The notes below the pieces were generated by a model, which was given only the letters and a program-made list of their open reading frames with translations, was not told where the DNA came from and did not search any database. Position numbers and translations under genes: made by a program. A stretch of 64,000 bases of DNA from positions 1,116,001-1,180,000 of the forward strand of contig CP185379.1 of the NCBI GenBank assembly GCA_049177215.1, given 5' to 3'. Of this stretch, positions 16,450 through 25,712 are shown in pieces. The first letter of the stretch is position 1, and every line of letters starts with the position of its first letter. This DNA is from Pollutiaquabacter aromativorans. Its GTDB lineage: Bacteria > Bacteroidota > Bacteroidia > AKYH767-A > 2013-40CM-41-45.

Positions 16450-19017
16450 CTACCTGTCAAACAGCGTCCGTTGCTTCATCATTTTGAGGTCCTGGAGGAC
16501 GGATGACTTTACGTTGATCTGGAAAAAGTAGCTTTCCTGGTAGCCGAAGGGAACCCAGTTGAAGCGGAACTCCCAGCAGTGCAGGTCGCGGTTGATGTTG
16601 AGGTTGAAGTTGGTGAAACGGCCGGCTTCGATATCGTACCAGGAGTTGAAGCCGACTTTCCAGCGGGGTGTCATGCTGAAATCGCCGCTCAGGCTGAGTG
16701 CCTGCGAGGTGTTACTGGCAGCATTGCCGAATTTCGAATAACCGTAGTTGTAGCCGACATACAGGTTGTAGGGTACTTCGAAATCGATGTATTCCTCGGG
16801 ATGACTGTTGATGTAATTGAGTTCGTCCCGACTGAGTTTATTGCTGCTCTTGTCTTTGCGCTTTGCCAGCAGCGAGAAGTTCACGGCAGCATTCGCATTG
16901 GTCAATTGGAAGAGCTTGCCATTGACATCCTTGAGGAAACGGTTGTAATACCGGTTGTTCTCATCGTAGGCATAGGGGTTCAGTGATCCGTTAAACGTGA
17001 TCTGGGCGCGGTCGAGGATCGTGGTGCGACCACTGATCGACAGCGGACTCCAGTTCATGGAATCGGCGATCAGGTTATAATTTGTTCCCAGGCGCAGGCT
17101 CTCCAGCAGTTTGATCTTTTTCAGCGCCATGCCGGTGTCGGAGTAGGTCCGCACTTTCATCTCAAAGTTGTTGTCGAGACCGAAATTTACGCTGCCGAAT
17201 TTCCCGCCGGAGGGACCGCCGTAAACGCTATTCTGGAAGATCGAGTAGGTGAGTGTATTTCCGCTGGTATCGTACTGAACGGTTTTGAAGTAGCCGAAAT
17301 TCGGTTGGGAGAAATCAGGACGGTAACTGAATCCTACTGAAGGAGTCAGTACATGCCGGAAAGCCGCCACAGGACCTTTGGCGAACTGGAACATGCCGTA
17401 AACACGTGTCAACGCATTGATTCCGGTCGAATATTCCCTGGCGGCTTTGAAGCCATTCACTGTGAGGGTGTCGAGTCCGCCTTTTTCTGCGTTGTAGGCA
17501 TATTCGGTCGTGCGGAAATACCAGCGCTCGGTATAGTTGAAGGTCGGGGAGACGTTGATGAATTTGAGAACGTTGAAAGCCGTTGAGATCGGGATCTGGT
17601 GCTGCAGGCCGTTTTGCATGTCATCCAGCGATTCACGTCGGAAAAGCAGGCTATCCTTTTGCTGAATATAGTTGGTGCCGCGCAGGTTGTAGGTAAAGCC
17701 GATCTTCTCATACCAGCGTTGCTTGCCGATCTGTTGCTTGCGCTGGAAAGGAAAGATACGGGCCACATTGAAACTGACGTCCGGCGCGGTGATCCGTACA
17801 TCCCGGGTGAGGTTGTTTTGGGAATGGTTGACGGCTACACTGAGGTTGAAGGGTTGGTCCGGGAACAATTTCGACCAGGTGAGGGAAGACTGGAAGGTAT
17901 TCGCCAGAAAGTTATTCGTACTGGCGATCGTGTTTTGATAGTAGGCCGAGGAGCCGGCGTGTACACTGGCGTTGAAGATGCTGTAAGGATTGGCTTTGGG
18001 GTCCTGGTTGTGGTTCCAGGTGATCTGAAAATCCTTCCTGGCGTTGAAGTCGGGCAGTTCCTTTTCACTTTGTACCGAGTAGGCATAGCTCACCCGAAAG
18101 GAGCCACCATAACGATAACGCTTCCGGTATTGTGAAATCCCGTCGATCGTGTAGCTGCCTTTGGTGTACAGGTCGGTGGTCAGGGCCAGGTTGAAATAGT
18201 CGTTGAAGCCGAAGTAGTATCCCAGATGCTGGAAGAAGAACCCGCGTTGGGCGGATTCGCCGATGCCTGGAAAGATGATACCGGAGCTGCGACCTTTCTT
18301 GTTCGGAAAGAAACCGAAGGGAATGAACAAGGGGGTCGGAACCTGTTCAATCGTCAGGTAAGCGGGGCCTGTGACGATCTTATTGTTGCTGATGACCTTC
18401 AGCTTGTTGGAAGATATGGAAAAATGCGGTGTATCGAGTTCGCAGGTGGTGTACCGTCCGTTGCGGATGAAAAAGTTGTTTTCCGGGTCTTTTTTGACGA
18501 CCTCACCGTGGATATAACCGTCTCCTTCTTTGGTGATTACATAATCAATCTTGCCTTTTTTCGTTTGGAAGTTGTACCGCATGGCACGGGACCGGAATTC
18601 CTGAGGTCCTTGCGAGAAATGGGGAGTGCCGATCGGTGTACCGGTGCTATCGGTCAGCCCTTCAGCATAGACTTCCTTGTCGCCCATGTTGATGCGGATC
18701 CTTTCCGCTTCGAGGTGCAAGTCATCGTAATCGACCGTTGCAGCGCCATATAAATACACCGCTTCGTTTGCTACGTCCACCCGGATCGAGTCTCTGGCGT
18801 GATACTTGACCGGAAGGGAGAGTCCTTCCGAGCTTACCAGCGTATCTTCAGGGATGGAAATGGAATCGGACGAAACGACGACCGTATCGGAATCCGCCGC
18901 AACGGGAAGTGTGTCAACGGGGGTATGGAAGTCGTTCCCGCCAACAGCAACTTGTTGAAAAAGACCGACTCCCAAAAACAGACAAAGGGCTGATATTTTG
19001 GAAACTTGCGTAAACAA
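16450..19017 (-). CDS. lptD: LPS-assembly outer-membrane protein LptD
   Basis: LptD forms the outer-membrane barrel through which LPS is placed in the outer leaflet. At 855 residues it is typical of Bacteroidota LptD. A signal-like N-terminus (about 7-27) is followed by the periplasmic OstA-type beta-jellyroll (about 80-210: DSIRVDVANEAVYLYGAA, EAERIRINMGDKEVYAEG). The barrel begins with YLTIEQVPTPLFIPFGFFPN and SSGIIFPGIGES. I take the TTG at 19017 as start: no ATG or GTG is nearby and an exact TAGCTTTG box lies 32 nt upstream. The gene is divergent from the amidase. Confidence 0.87.
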   Translation of the reverse strand: MFTQVSKISALCLFLGVGLFQQVAVGGNDFHTPVDTLPVAADSDTVVVSSDSISIPEDTLVSSEGLSLPVKYHARDSIRVDVANEAVYLYGAATVDYDDLHLEAERIRINMGDKEVYAEGLTDSTGTPIGTPHFSQGPQEFRSRAMRYNFQTKKGKIDYVITKEGDGYIHGEVVKKDPENNFFIRNGRYTTCELDTPHFSISSNKLKVISNNKIVTGPAYLTIEQVPTPLFIPFGFFPNKKGRSSGIIFPGIGESAQRGFFFQHLGYYFGFNDYFNLALTTDLYTKGSYTIDGISQYRKRYRYGGSFRVSYAYSVQSEKELPDFNARKDFQITWNHNQDPKANPYSIFNASVHAGSSAYYQNTIASTNNFLANTFQSSLTWSKLFPDQPFNLSVAVNHSQNNLTRDVRITAPDVSFNVARIFPFQRKQQIGKQRWYEKIGFTYNLRGTNYIQQKDSLLFRRESLDDMQNGLQHQIPISTAFNVLKFINVSPTFNYTERWYFRTTEYAYNAEKGGLDTLTVNGFKAAREYSTGINALTRVYGMFQFAKGPVAAFRHVLTPSVGFSYRPDFSQPNFGYFKTVQYDTSGNTLTYSIFQNSVYGGPSGGKFGSVNFGLDNNFEMKVRTYSDTGMALKKIKLLESLRLGTNYNLIADSMNWSPLSISGRTTILDRAQITFNGSLNPYAYDENNRYYNRFLKDVNGKLFQLTNANAAVNFSLLAKRKDKSSNKLSRDELNYINSHPEEYIDFEVPYNLYVGYNYGYSKFGNAASNTSQALSLSGDFSMTPRWKVGFNSWYDIEAGRFTNFNLNINRDLHCWEFRFNWVPFGYQESYFFQINVKSSVLQDLKMMKQRTLFDR

Positions 19018-19030
19018 ATCGGGGAAATCC

Positions 19031-20299
19031 GTGCGGTTGGTTAAGGGTTCAAAGCTAACGAAATTTCGCAGGCGTCAGGTGCTTTACGGGTATCCCGTGA
19101 TGGCGCTGATTTTCCTATTGTTGACGTCCTTCCAGCCGCCGGCACCGCGTTATGCGATCCACCGTGTCGTGATCGATGCTGGGCATGGTGGTAAAGACTC
19201 GGGCTGCCTGGGCGGCAAAGTCAAAGAAAAGGATGTGGCCTTGGGTGTCGCTTTGCAACTGGGGCGTTACATCGAAAGCCATTTCCCTGAAGTCAAGGTC
19301 ATTTATACCCGATCCACCGACGTTTTTGTGGAATTGCACGAGCGGGCAACCATTGCCAATAACGCCCGAGCCGATCTGTTTATTTGTATCCACTGTAACT
19401 CCGCCTGCTATTTCGACAAGAAGAAGAAAAAGGAACTCTGCAACGAAGAGACGGAAGGAACGGAAACCTGGGTCATGGGTTTGAATAAGACCGAAGCGAA
19501 CCTCGAGGTTTCGAAGCGGGAAAACAGTGTCGTGCTGCTTGAAAAGGATTACCTCAAGCAATACGACGGATTCGACCCGAACAGCCCGGAAGCCAACATT
19601 ATTTTTTCCCTTTACCAGGACGCCTACCTCGACCAGAGTCTGCGGTTGGCTTCGCTCGTTCAGCAGGAAGTCAAGAAGCAGGGCCGGCAAAGCCGCGGGG
19701 TGAAACAGGCCGGGTTTATCGTGCTGTTCAAGACGACGATGCCGAGCATTCTGGTGGAGACCGGCTTCCTTTCCAATCCATCGGAGGAGAAGTTTCTCGG
19801 ATCGGAACGCGGGCAGCGCGATATGGCGGAAGCGATCTTCAATGCATTCAAGCGCTATAAGCAGAGTGTAGAATCGGGTTCGGATACAGGCGATGGACGA
19901 GCAATCGAACCTGGTGATTCGGGAAAGACCGCGGACACCGATCGACCCTCCAATGATAAGGGTGAACCGGCATCGGTGGAATCCGCGAAACCTGCCGTTG
20001 AAAATGCAAAGCCGGTTGCGGAAGAGAAAGCTGACAACGACATCTACTTCAGTGTCCAGTTTGCTGTTTCGCCCACACGCCTGACGTCCTCGAGTTCCAA
20101 GTTGAAAAAAGCGGGGGACTGGCGGGAGGAAAAGGATGGGAAGCTCTATAAGTATGTCAGTGGAAAATTCCGTGATCCGGAAGACGCGCTGGACTTACAA
20201 ACTGCTTTGAGGGCGAAGGGTTATAAGGATGCTTTTGTGGTCGCTTATGAGGGCGTAAAACGCATTCCTTACAAGGAAGCCAAAGCCCGGTTGAAGTAG
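19031..20299 (+). CDS. N-acetylmuramoyl-L-alanine amidase
   Basis: A periplasmic zinc amidase (Amidase_3) that removes stem peptides from peptidoglycan. The catalytic domain begins VVIDAGHGGKDSGCLGG (first Zn His), continues with the ENSVVLLEKDY glutamate region and ends with PSILVETGFLSNPSEEKFL (catalytic Glu). A Pro/Ala/Lys/Glu-rich linker follows (about 280-335), then an SPOR-like C-terminal module (YFSVQFAVSPT to the end). The start is uncertain: GTG 19031 gives a basic n-region and a hydrophobic core (PVMALIFLLLTSF); ATG 19100 is the alternative. In-frame codons further upstream would overlap lptD. A TATTTTG lies at 18994-19000. Confidence 0.88.
   Translation: MRLVKGSKLTKFRRRQVLYGYPVMALIFLLLTSFQPPAPRYAIHRVVIDAGHGGKDSGCLGGKVKEKDVALGVALQLGRYIESHFPEVKVIYTRSTDVFVELHERATIANNARADLFICIHCNSACYFDKKKKKELCNEETEGTETWVMGLNKTEANLEVSKRENSVVLLEKDYLKQYDGFDPNSPEANIIFSLYQDAYLDQSLRLASLVQQEVKKQGRQSRGVKQAGFIVLFKTTMPSILVETGFLSNPSEEKFLGSERGQRDMAEAIFNAFKRYKQSVESGSDTGDGRAIEPGDSGKTADTDRPSNDKGEPASVESAKPAVENAKPVAEEKADNDIYFSVQFAVSPTRLTSSSSKLKKAGDWREEKDGKLYKYVSGKFRDPEDALDLQTALRAKGYKDAFVVAYEGVKRIPYKEAKARLK
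19050..19057 (-). promoter_or_regulatory. -7 promoter box of lptD
   Basis: TAGCTTTG on the minus strand, exact TAnnTTTG, 32 nt from the lptD TTG start and lying inside the first codons of the divergent amidase gene. Confidence 0.55.
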
Positions 20300-20449
20300 G
20301 GAAGTGCGCCGGCTTTTGTTCATATCCTGTTGAATTTTCGGACTTTCGGATGAGTATCGCGGAAAGCAGGCCGGGCTAAAATGCCTACCTTTCGGCGCTT
20401 AATCAATCACGGTTTTGACCGGCAGGATCGTACTTCCGGTCTATTGGGT

Positions 20450-21409
20450 ATGAAAATTTCGAAGGAAGCACGCATCGGACTGATTGTCACGGTAGGGATC
20501 GCCGCCCTTTTCTGGGGTATCAATTATTTGAAAGGCAAAGATTTCTTTACCAGTCAGAAACTGGTGTACGCGGTTTATGACCACGTCGATGGCCTGGCGC
20601 CCAGCAACACCGTTCAGGTGAATGGGATGAAGGTTGGCATGGTAAAAAGCCTTTCGCTTTTCCCTGACCGCTCCGGCCGTATCCTGGTCAGTATGCATTT
20701 GAAGAACGAAGTAGTGGTCCCGCGTAATTCCACCGCCGAGATCTTCGGAACCGACCTGCTGGGAACGAAAGGTATCCGGCTGGTACTGGGCGACGCGACC
20801 GAAGAGTTGCAAGACGGCGATACCCTCGTGTCGGCTATTCAGCAAAGTCTCAGCGAATCGGTCAGTGCCCAGGTCGCACCGATCAAGCAGAAAGCGGAGA
20901 ACCTCTTGTCCTCCATGGATTCGGTCCTGATCATCGTCCGGACGGTCTTCAACGAAAAAACCAAAGACAATCTCAAGCGTTCATTTGAAAGCATCAGCAA
21001 TTCGCTGCTCTCGATCGAGCACGTGACCGGCAGCCTGGATACCGGCCTTACCGCCAACGGGAAACTGGCAAGCATGCTTGCTTCCCTGGAATCCATTTTG
21101 GCCAATTTCCGGAAGAACAATGACGCGATCACCAACGCGATCAATAACTTCTCGTCGATCAGCGATACCCTGGCCCGCGCCAATCTCGCCATGACCATTG
21201 AAAATACCCGGAAGACACTGGAAGAGACCTCCTCGCTCTTGCGAAAGGTCAACACCGGGGAAGGTTCGCTCGGGCAACTGGCTACGAACGACAGCCTCTA
21301 CCACAACCTGAATTCCACGTCCCGCAGCCTGGATCTGCTCTTGACCGACTTCCGGGAAAACCCCAAGCGGTACTTCAATGTTTCATTGATCTCATTCGGC
21401 AAGAAATAA
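20450..21409 (+). CDS. MCE/MlaD-family lipid transport protein
   Basis: A 319-residue periplasmic lipid-binding protein anchored by one N-terminal helix (IGLIVTVGIAALFWGINYL). The MCE domain follows directly: VYAVYDHVDGLAPSNTVQVN then GMKVGMVKS. It includes ILVSMHLKNEVVVPRNSTAEI and TDLLGTKGIRLVLGDA. From about residue 140 the protein is a long helix of coiled-coil type, as in MlaD/Pqi-like tunnels. ATG 20450 is chosen since MKISKEARIG is the usual Bacteroidota MCE start; a TACCTTTC, one base off the -7 box, lies at 20386-20393. No MlaE/F genes are nearby. It probably shares an operon with the Fe-S genes. Confidence 0.88.
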   Translation: MKISKEARIGLIVTVGIAALFWGINYLKGKDFFTSQKLVYAVYDHVDGLAPSNTVQVNGMKVGMVKSLSLFPDRSGRILVSMHLKNEVVVPRNSTAEIFGTDLLGTKGIRLVLGDATEELQDGDTLVSAIQQSLSESVSAQVAPIKQKAENLLSSMDSVLIIVRTVFNEKTKDNLKRSFESISNSLLSIEHVTGSLDTGLTANGKLASMLASLESILANFRKNNDAITNAINNFSSISDTLARANLAMTIENTRKTLEETSSLLRKVNTGEGSLGQLATNDSLYHNLNSTSRSLDLLLTDFRENPKRYFNVSLISFGKK

Positions 21410-21418
21410 TCCGGACGT

Positions 21419-22720
21419 ATGATCGGACAATTGATATTCCTGCTCTTGCTTCTGGCCGCGGTTGCGGTCTTTACGCGCAATATCCGGAAAGTCATCCGCA
21501 ACATTCGGCTCGGGCGACCGCTCGACCGTTCTGACCGCAGCGCTGACCGCTGGAAGGTGATGACCATGGTCGCCCTGGGTCAGTCGAAGATGGTGACCCG
21601 TCCGGTGGCCGGGATCCTGCACATATTCGTTTACGCGGGATTCGTGATCATCAACATTGAAGTGCTGGAGATCGTCATCGACGGACTGTTCGGTACGCAT
21701 CGGGTGTTTGCTTTTCTCGGTCCCTTGTATGATCTCCTGATCGGGAGTTTCGAGATCCTCGCGCTGCTGGTACTGGTAGCTTGCGTGATTTTCCTGGTAC
21801 GCCGGTATGTTATTCGCCTGAAGCGTTTCTGGATGCGGGAAATGACCAGCTGGCCCAGGACCGATGCAACCCTGATCCTGGTGACCGAGATCCTGTTGAT
21901 GTCGGCCTTCCTGAAGATGAACGCGGTCGATTCCGTGTTACAGGCCCAACATTACGGTCACTATGTTCAGGCCGGTTGGTTCCCCGTCAGCAGTATGTTG
22001 ACGCCGTTCTTCGAAGGTTGGAACCCTGAAAATCTGGTCATCGTGGAGCGCCTGCTTTGGTGGTTCCACATCATCGGAATTCTCGTTTTTCTCAACTACC
22101 TGCCGTATTCCAAACACTTTCATATTCTGCTGGCTTTCCCGAATACCTATTATTCCAACCTCGACTACAAAGGGCGTTTCACCAACATGGAAAGTGTTAC
22201 GCGCGAAGTGAAGCTGATGCTGGACCCGTCCGCCGTGCCACCGGGAGACGCGGCAGCTCCGCCATCGCGGTTCGGCGCCAAGGATGTGTTTGACCTGAGC
22301 TGGAAGCAATTGATGGACGCTTACAGTTGTACGGAGTGTGGGCGTTGTTCCTCGAATTGTCCCGCGAACCAGACCGGCAAGTTGCTTTCGCCCCGTAAGA
22401 TCATGATGGATACGCGCGACCGCTTGGAGGAAGTGGGTAAAAACATTGACCGCAACGGCCCGGAATTCCGTGACGATAAATCACTCCTCAACTATATTTC
22501 AGAAGAGGAATTGTGGGCCTGCACCTCCTGCAATGCCTGTACGGAAGCCTGTCCGGTCAACATCGACCCGTTGAGTATCATCGTCGACATGCGCCGTTAC
22601 CTGGTCATGGAAGAATCGAAGGTGCCGCAGGAACTGGCCGGTATGTTCAACAAAGTGGAGAACAACGGCGCGCCCTGGCAATTCGCTCAGGCCGATCGCT
22701 TCAACTGGGCGAACGATTAA
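21419..22720 (+). CDS. Membrane-anchored 4Fe-4S oxidoreductase subunit
   Basis: 433 residues. The N-terminal half has about five membrane helices (residues 1-240), resembling the gamma subunit of nitrate reductase or HdrE. The C-terminal half carries two CxxCxxCxxxCP ferredoxin motifs, CTECGRCSSNCP and CTSCNACTEACP, for two 4Fe-4S clusters facing the cytoplasm. The protein probably passes electrons between quinone and the soluble partner encoded next. It starts 9 nt after the MCE gene and its partner follows after 31 nt. The redox partner and substrate are unknown. Confidence 0.86.
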   Translation: MIGQLIFLLLLLAAVAVFTRNIRKVIRNIRLGRPLDRSDRSADRWKVMTMVALGQSKMVTRPVAGILHIFVYAGFVIINIEVLEIVIDGLFGTHRVFAFLGPLYDLLIGSFEILALLVLVACVIFLVRRYVIRLKRFWMREMTSWPRTDATLILVTEILLMSAFLKMNAVDSVLQAQHYGHYVQAGWFPVSSMLTPFFEGWNPENLVIVERLLWWFHIIGILVFLNYLPYSKHFHILLAFPNTYYSNLDYKGRFTNMESVTREVKLMLDPSAVPPGDAAAPPSRFGAKDVFDLSWKQLMDAYSCTECGRCSSNCPANQTGKLLSPRKIMMDTRDRLEEVGKNIDRNGPEFRDDKSLLNYISEEELWACTSCNACTEACPVNIDPLSIIVDMRRYLVMEESKVPQELAGMFNKVENNGAPWQFAQADRFNWAND

Positions 22721-22751
22721 CTGATTCACACACCCTAATCGAGACGGACGA

Positions 22752-23537
22752 ATGGATTTCAAAGTGGAAACGATGGCCGAGTTTGCCGCCCGGGGTGAGC
22801 AACCGGAGGTTCTTTTCTGGGTAGGATGTGCAGGTTCGTTTGATGAGCGTGCGCAAAAAGTTACCCGTGCCGTTGCCAGGATCCTTCATCATTGCAATGT
22901 GCGCTTCGCTGTTTTGGGAACGGAAGAGTCCTGCACCGGCGATCCGGCGAAGCGTGCAGGCAACGAGTTCCTCTTCCAGATGCAGGCGATGATGAATATC
23001 CAGGTATTGAACGGATACGGAGTGAGTCGCATCGTCACCGCTTGTCCGCATTGCTTCAACACCCTGCGGAACGAATACCCGGAACTCGGTGGTCGTTATG
23101 AAGTGCTGCATCATTCGCAGTTGTTGCAGCAGTTGATCAACGACGGCAGGCTGCGCATCGAAGGCGGGGCATTTTCCGGCAAACGGATCACGTTCCACGA
23201 TCCTTGTTATCTCGGTCGCGCGAATGAAGTCTACGAAGCGCCGCGCGAGCTCATCCGAAAACTCGACAGCACACTCTCCGAAATGAAGCGTTCACGTGCG
23301 AACGGTTTCTGTTGCGGAGCGGGTGGCGCACAGATGTTCAAAGAGCCGGAAAAAGGGGAGAAGGACGTCAACATTGAGCGCAGTGAAGAAGCGCTGGCCC
23401 TTCAACCCGATGTGATCGCGGTGGGTTGTCCGTTTTGCATGACGATGATGACGGACGGCGTCAAGCACTTCAACAAGGAAAGTGAAGTGAAGGTCCTGGA
23501 TGTAGCCGAGCTGATCGCGCAGGCCAAGGACCTTTGA
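22752..23537 (+). CDS. CCG-domain Fe-S protein (HdrB/GlpC-like)
   Basis: 261 residues, cytoplasmic. It has two cysteine-rich CCG domains of the heterodisulfide-reductase type. The first includes WVGCAGSFDERAQ and ACPHCFNTL. The second has FHDPCYLGRANEVYEAPRE and ends in the CCG signature GFCCGAGGAQMF, then VGCPFCMTMM. Such domains bind an unusual 4Fe-4S cluster. With the membrane ferredoxin-type protein before it, this forms a two-subunit oxidoreductase in the same transcript. It converges directly (0-nt gap) on the DUF457 gene. Confidence 0.86.
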   Translation: MDFKVETMAEFAARGEQPEVLFWVGCAGSFDERAQKVTRAVARILHHCNVRFAVLGTEESCTGDPAKRAGNEFLFQMQAMMNIQVLNGYGVSRIVTACPHCFNTLRNEYPELGGRYEVLHHSQLLQQLINDGRLRIEGGAFSGKRITFHDPCYLGRANEVYEAPRELIRKLDSTLSEMKRSRANGFCCGAGGAQMFKEPEKGEKDVNIERSEEALALQPDVIAVGCPFCMTMMTDGVKHFNKESEVKVLDVAELIAQAKDL

Positions 23538-24548
23538 TCAGGGCTGGCCCCACATTCGGTTCCATAGACTTTTCAGGGCTTCGGGCGTACTGGCTTCCAT
23601 TCGTCCGCGTTGTATCACCAGGTCATTGCCATCGGGGCGGTCGAGGTAGAACCTGAATACGAAATTAGCCTTAGGGTCCATCCAGCCTCCGATCTGTCCG
23701 AAACGCATATCGCTGAAAACCGTCTGGCCGTCTTCCTGATCAAGCCGGTAAATGCCTTCCGAAAACCGGATGAGTTTACCCACCTCCGGGTCGTCTTTCC
23801 AGGGCGTAAGGAGTGCGTCGTTTCGGGGGAAATAGGTAAACGCCATAGGCGTCTTGGGATCGAATACCGACCGATAGCCGATATAATATCCGCTATCGCC
23901 TTGGGCGATCACGTACCACAGGAAATTGTTCAGGGGAGTTGGCGTGCTGATGAAGTCATGCACCGGTAGTTGCTGTTCCGCCACATTACTTGTTACCTCC
24001 TGGTTGATCCGGTATTTGTTCCAACCGGCGAAGAGCAGATAGAAAACTCCCCAAAGGATGCCGATCCGGTGCCAACTGATGCGCTTGGGAGAACCCCGGC
24101 GCAGGATCATCAATGCGATGGCGCCGACAATGAACGGAAGGGTATAAAGCGGATCGGCCACAAAAAACATGTTGAGCGAAACCCGTTCATGCGAAAACGG
24201 TTCGAACCATCCTGTGCCATAGGCCGTCAATGCGTCGATGAACAAATGGATGAAAAGATTCGATCCGCTGAGCCACAACCAATCCTGATAGGAAGATGTC
24301 GTCTTATAACGACCATGAAGGCCATAGGCCAACAAGGGCGTCATGATCACCATAAACAGGATCGAGTGGGTGAACCCGCGGTGGGCCAATAAGCCGGAAG
24401 CCTGGGTCATCCAGAAACTTGTCAGCACGTCGATATCAGGCAGGTTGTTGATCAACGCGCCCCACAACATCGCTTTCTTTCCCAATCTGCGGCCGGCGAA
24501 GGCATCCCCCACGACCGCTCCAATCACTGTATGTGTCAGACTATCCAT
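23538..24548 (-). CDS. DUF457 membrane-bound metal-dependent hydrolase
   Basis: 336 residues. The start MDSLTHTVIGAVVGDAFAGR is the hallmark of the YdjM/YfhO (DUF457, LexA-regulated in E. coli) membrane hydrolases. Conserved histidines lie at His6, in HRGFTHS near residue 56 and in LFIHLFIDALTAYGTGWFEPF (split at LFIHLFIDALTAYG), within about five membrane helices. The C-terminal ~130 residues are a soluble extension outside the membrane. It may act on phospholipids or peptides; no substrate is established. It is divergent from the SlyD-type gene. Confidence 0.83.
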   Translation of the reverse strand: MDSLTHTVIGAVVGDAFAGRRLGKKAMLWGALINNLPDIDVLTSFWMTQASGLLAHRGFTHSILFMVIMTPLLAYGLHGRYKTTSSYQDWLWLSGSNLFIHLFIDALTAYGTGWFEPFSHERVSLNMFFVADPLYTLPFIVGAIALMILRRGSPKRISWHRIGILWGVFYLLFAGWNKYRINQEVTSNVAEQQLPVHDFISTPTPLNNFLWYVIAQGDSGYYIGYRSVFDPKTPMAFTYFPRNDALLTPWKDDPEVGKLIRFSEGIYRLDQEDGQTVFSDMRFGQIGGWMDPKANFVFRFYLDRPDGNDLVIQRGRMEASTPEALKSLWNRMWGQP

Positions 24549-24641
24549 TGAAATCCGCTGAAAATGCAGTTGAAGGCAATTTATACCTTTTCACGGCAGC
24601 CGAACCCGGATTCTCCGTATTTTTATCAAAAATCAGAACGA

Positions 24642-25133
24642 ATGAAAATTGATTCCAACAAGGTGGTAACCGTAACCTACCGCCTGCATGCCAACCTTCC
24701 GGCCGAAGAACAGAAGCATATCGAGACGGCTGATCAGTCCCGTCCTCTGAAGTTCCTGTACGGTGTCGGTATGATGATCCCGGGATTCGAACGGGGACTG
24801 GAAGGTAAGGGGAGTGGTGATTCCTTCAGCTTCACCATCGAAGCCGATGATGCCTATGGTTCAACCGATGCCGCGGCGATCATCGATCTTCCGATTGAGA
24901 TCTTTAAAGTAGAAGGAGTGATCGATTTCGACATGCTCAAAGTCGGCAATGTACTCCCGATGACCGATCAGGAAGGGAATATGCTGAATGGTAAAGTGGT
25001 CTCCTACGACGAACAGAAAGTGAAGATGGATTTCAACCACCCGCTTGCCGGACATATCCTGCATTTCAGCGGGGAAATCGTGGAAGTCCGCGAGGCTACC
25101 CCGGAAGAGATGGACCACGGTCACGTGCATTGA
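24642..25133 (+). CDS. SlyD-type FKBP peptidyl-prolyl isomerase
   Basis: A 163-residue cytoplasmic prolyl isomerase and chaperone. The FKBP part is split: VVTVTYRLHANL at the start and PLKFLYGVGMMIPGFERGLEG (family core, split at GMMIPGFERGLEG) before the inserted chaperone flap (about 75-130). The second FKBP strand is NHPLAGHILHFSGEIVEV. A histidine near the C-terminus (MDHGHVH) echoes the metal-binding tail of SlyD but is very short. ATG 24642 gives the normal family N-terminus; upstream in-frame codons code for nothing recognisable. Confidence 0.9.
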   Translation: MKIDSNKVVTVTYRLHANLPAEEQKHIETADQSRPLKFLYGVGMMIPGFERGLEGKGSGDSFSFTIEADDAYGSTDAAAIIDLPIEIFKVEGVIDFDMLKVGNVLPMTDQEGNMLNGKVVSYDEQKVKMDFNHPLAGHILHFSGEIVEVREATPEEMDHGHVH

Positions 25134-25154
25134 TCGCTGCTAGCTAAAAAAGAA

Positions 25155-25180
25155 AAAGCCTGTCCGTTTGGACAGGCTTT
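25155..25180. terminator. Bidirectional intrinsic terminator
   Basis: AAAGCCTGTCC and GGACAGGCTTT form a perfect 11-bp stem with a GTTT loop. It has A-rich and T-rich flanks on the two sides, so it can end both the SlyD-type gene and the convergent DUF3127 gene. Confidence 0.85.
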
Positions 25181-25200
25181 CCTTTTTGTATCCTGATCAA

Positions 25201-25563
25201 TTAGAAGGGCAGGTCATCTTTTCCGGAAGGAATGTACTCCGGAATGTCCTGCGAGTATTCCTGACCGCCGGCCGGAGCGCCTTGTCCGCGCTCGATGCGC
25301 CAGGCTTCCAGGGTGTTGAAATACTTTACCTCACCTTGAGGGCTGGTCCATTCCCGGCCCCGGAGGTTGAAATGGACGACCAGGTTGTCACCTGTCTGGA
25401 AACTGTCGAGCAGGTTGCAACGATCCTGGGTAAGGACGAAGCTGATGTGCTGTGGGTACTGGCTGGAATTGTCGGTAATGACAAATTCGCGCTTTTTAAA
25501 GCGGTCGCTGACCGTTTGGGTTTCCTTCTTTACTTTGAGAGAGCCGGTAACTTGCATGGACAT
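25201..25563 (-). CDS. DUF3127 protein
   Basis: A 120-residue soluble protein of the DUF3127 family, which I know mainly from Bacteroidota. It begins MSMQVTGSLKVKKETQTVS, passes FKKREFVITDNSSQYPQ and HISFVLTQDRCNLLD, and has an OB-fold-like run of strands (VVHFNLRGREW). The C-terminal 30 residues are Gly/Pro rich and end in an acidic tip (PSGKDDLPF), which resembles SSB-type tails. DNA binding is plausible but not shown. A longer in-frame reading upstream is rejected because MSMQ is the usual start. Confidence 0.83.
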   Translation of the reverse strand: MSMQVTGSLKVKKETQTVSDRFKKREFVITDNSSQYPQHISFVLTQDRCNLLDSFQTGDNLVVHFNLRGREWTSPQGEVKYFNTLEAWRIERGQGAPAGGQEYSQDIPEYIPSGKDDLPF

Positions 25564-25712
25564 AAGTGTGCTGTTGAAAATTATTGGGCTAAGATACGAG
25601 GATTCCCGTTCAGGATGGAGCCGGTTGATAAGATTGGGGACAAATCGAGGGTTGCCTAAGTGGTTGTATGTTAGGATAAAACACTTAAATTTACCCAAGC
25701 AAACGCACCCAC

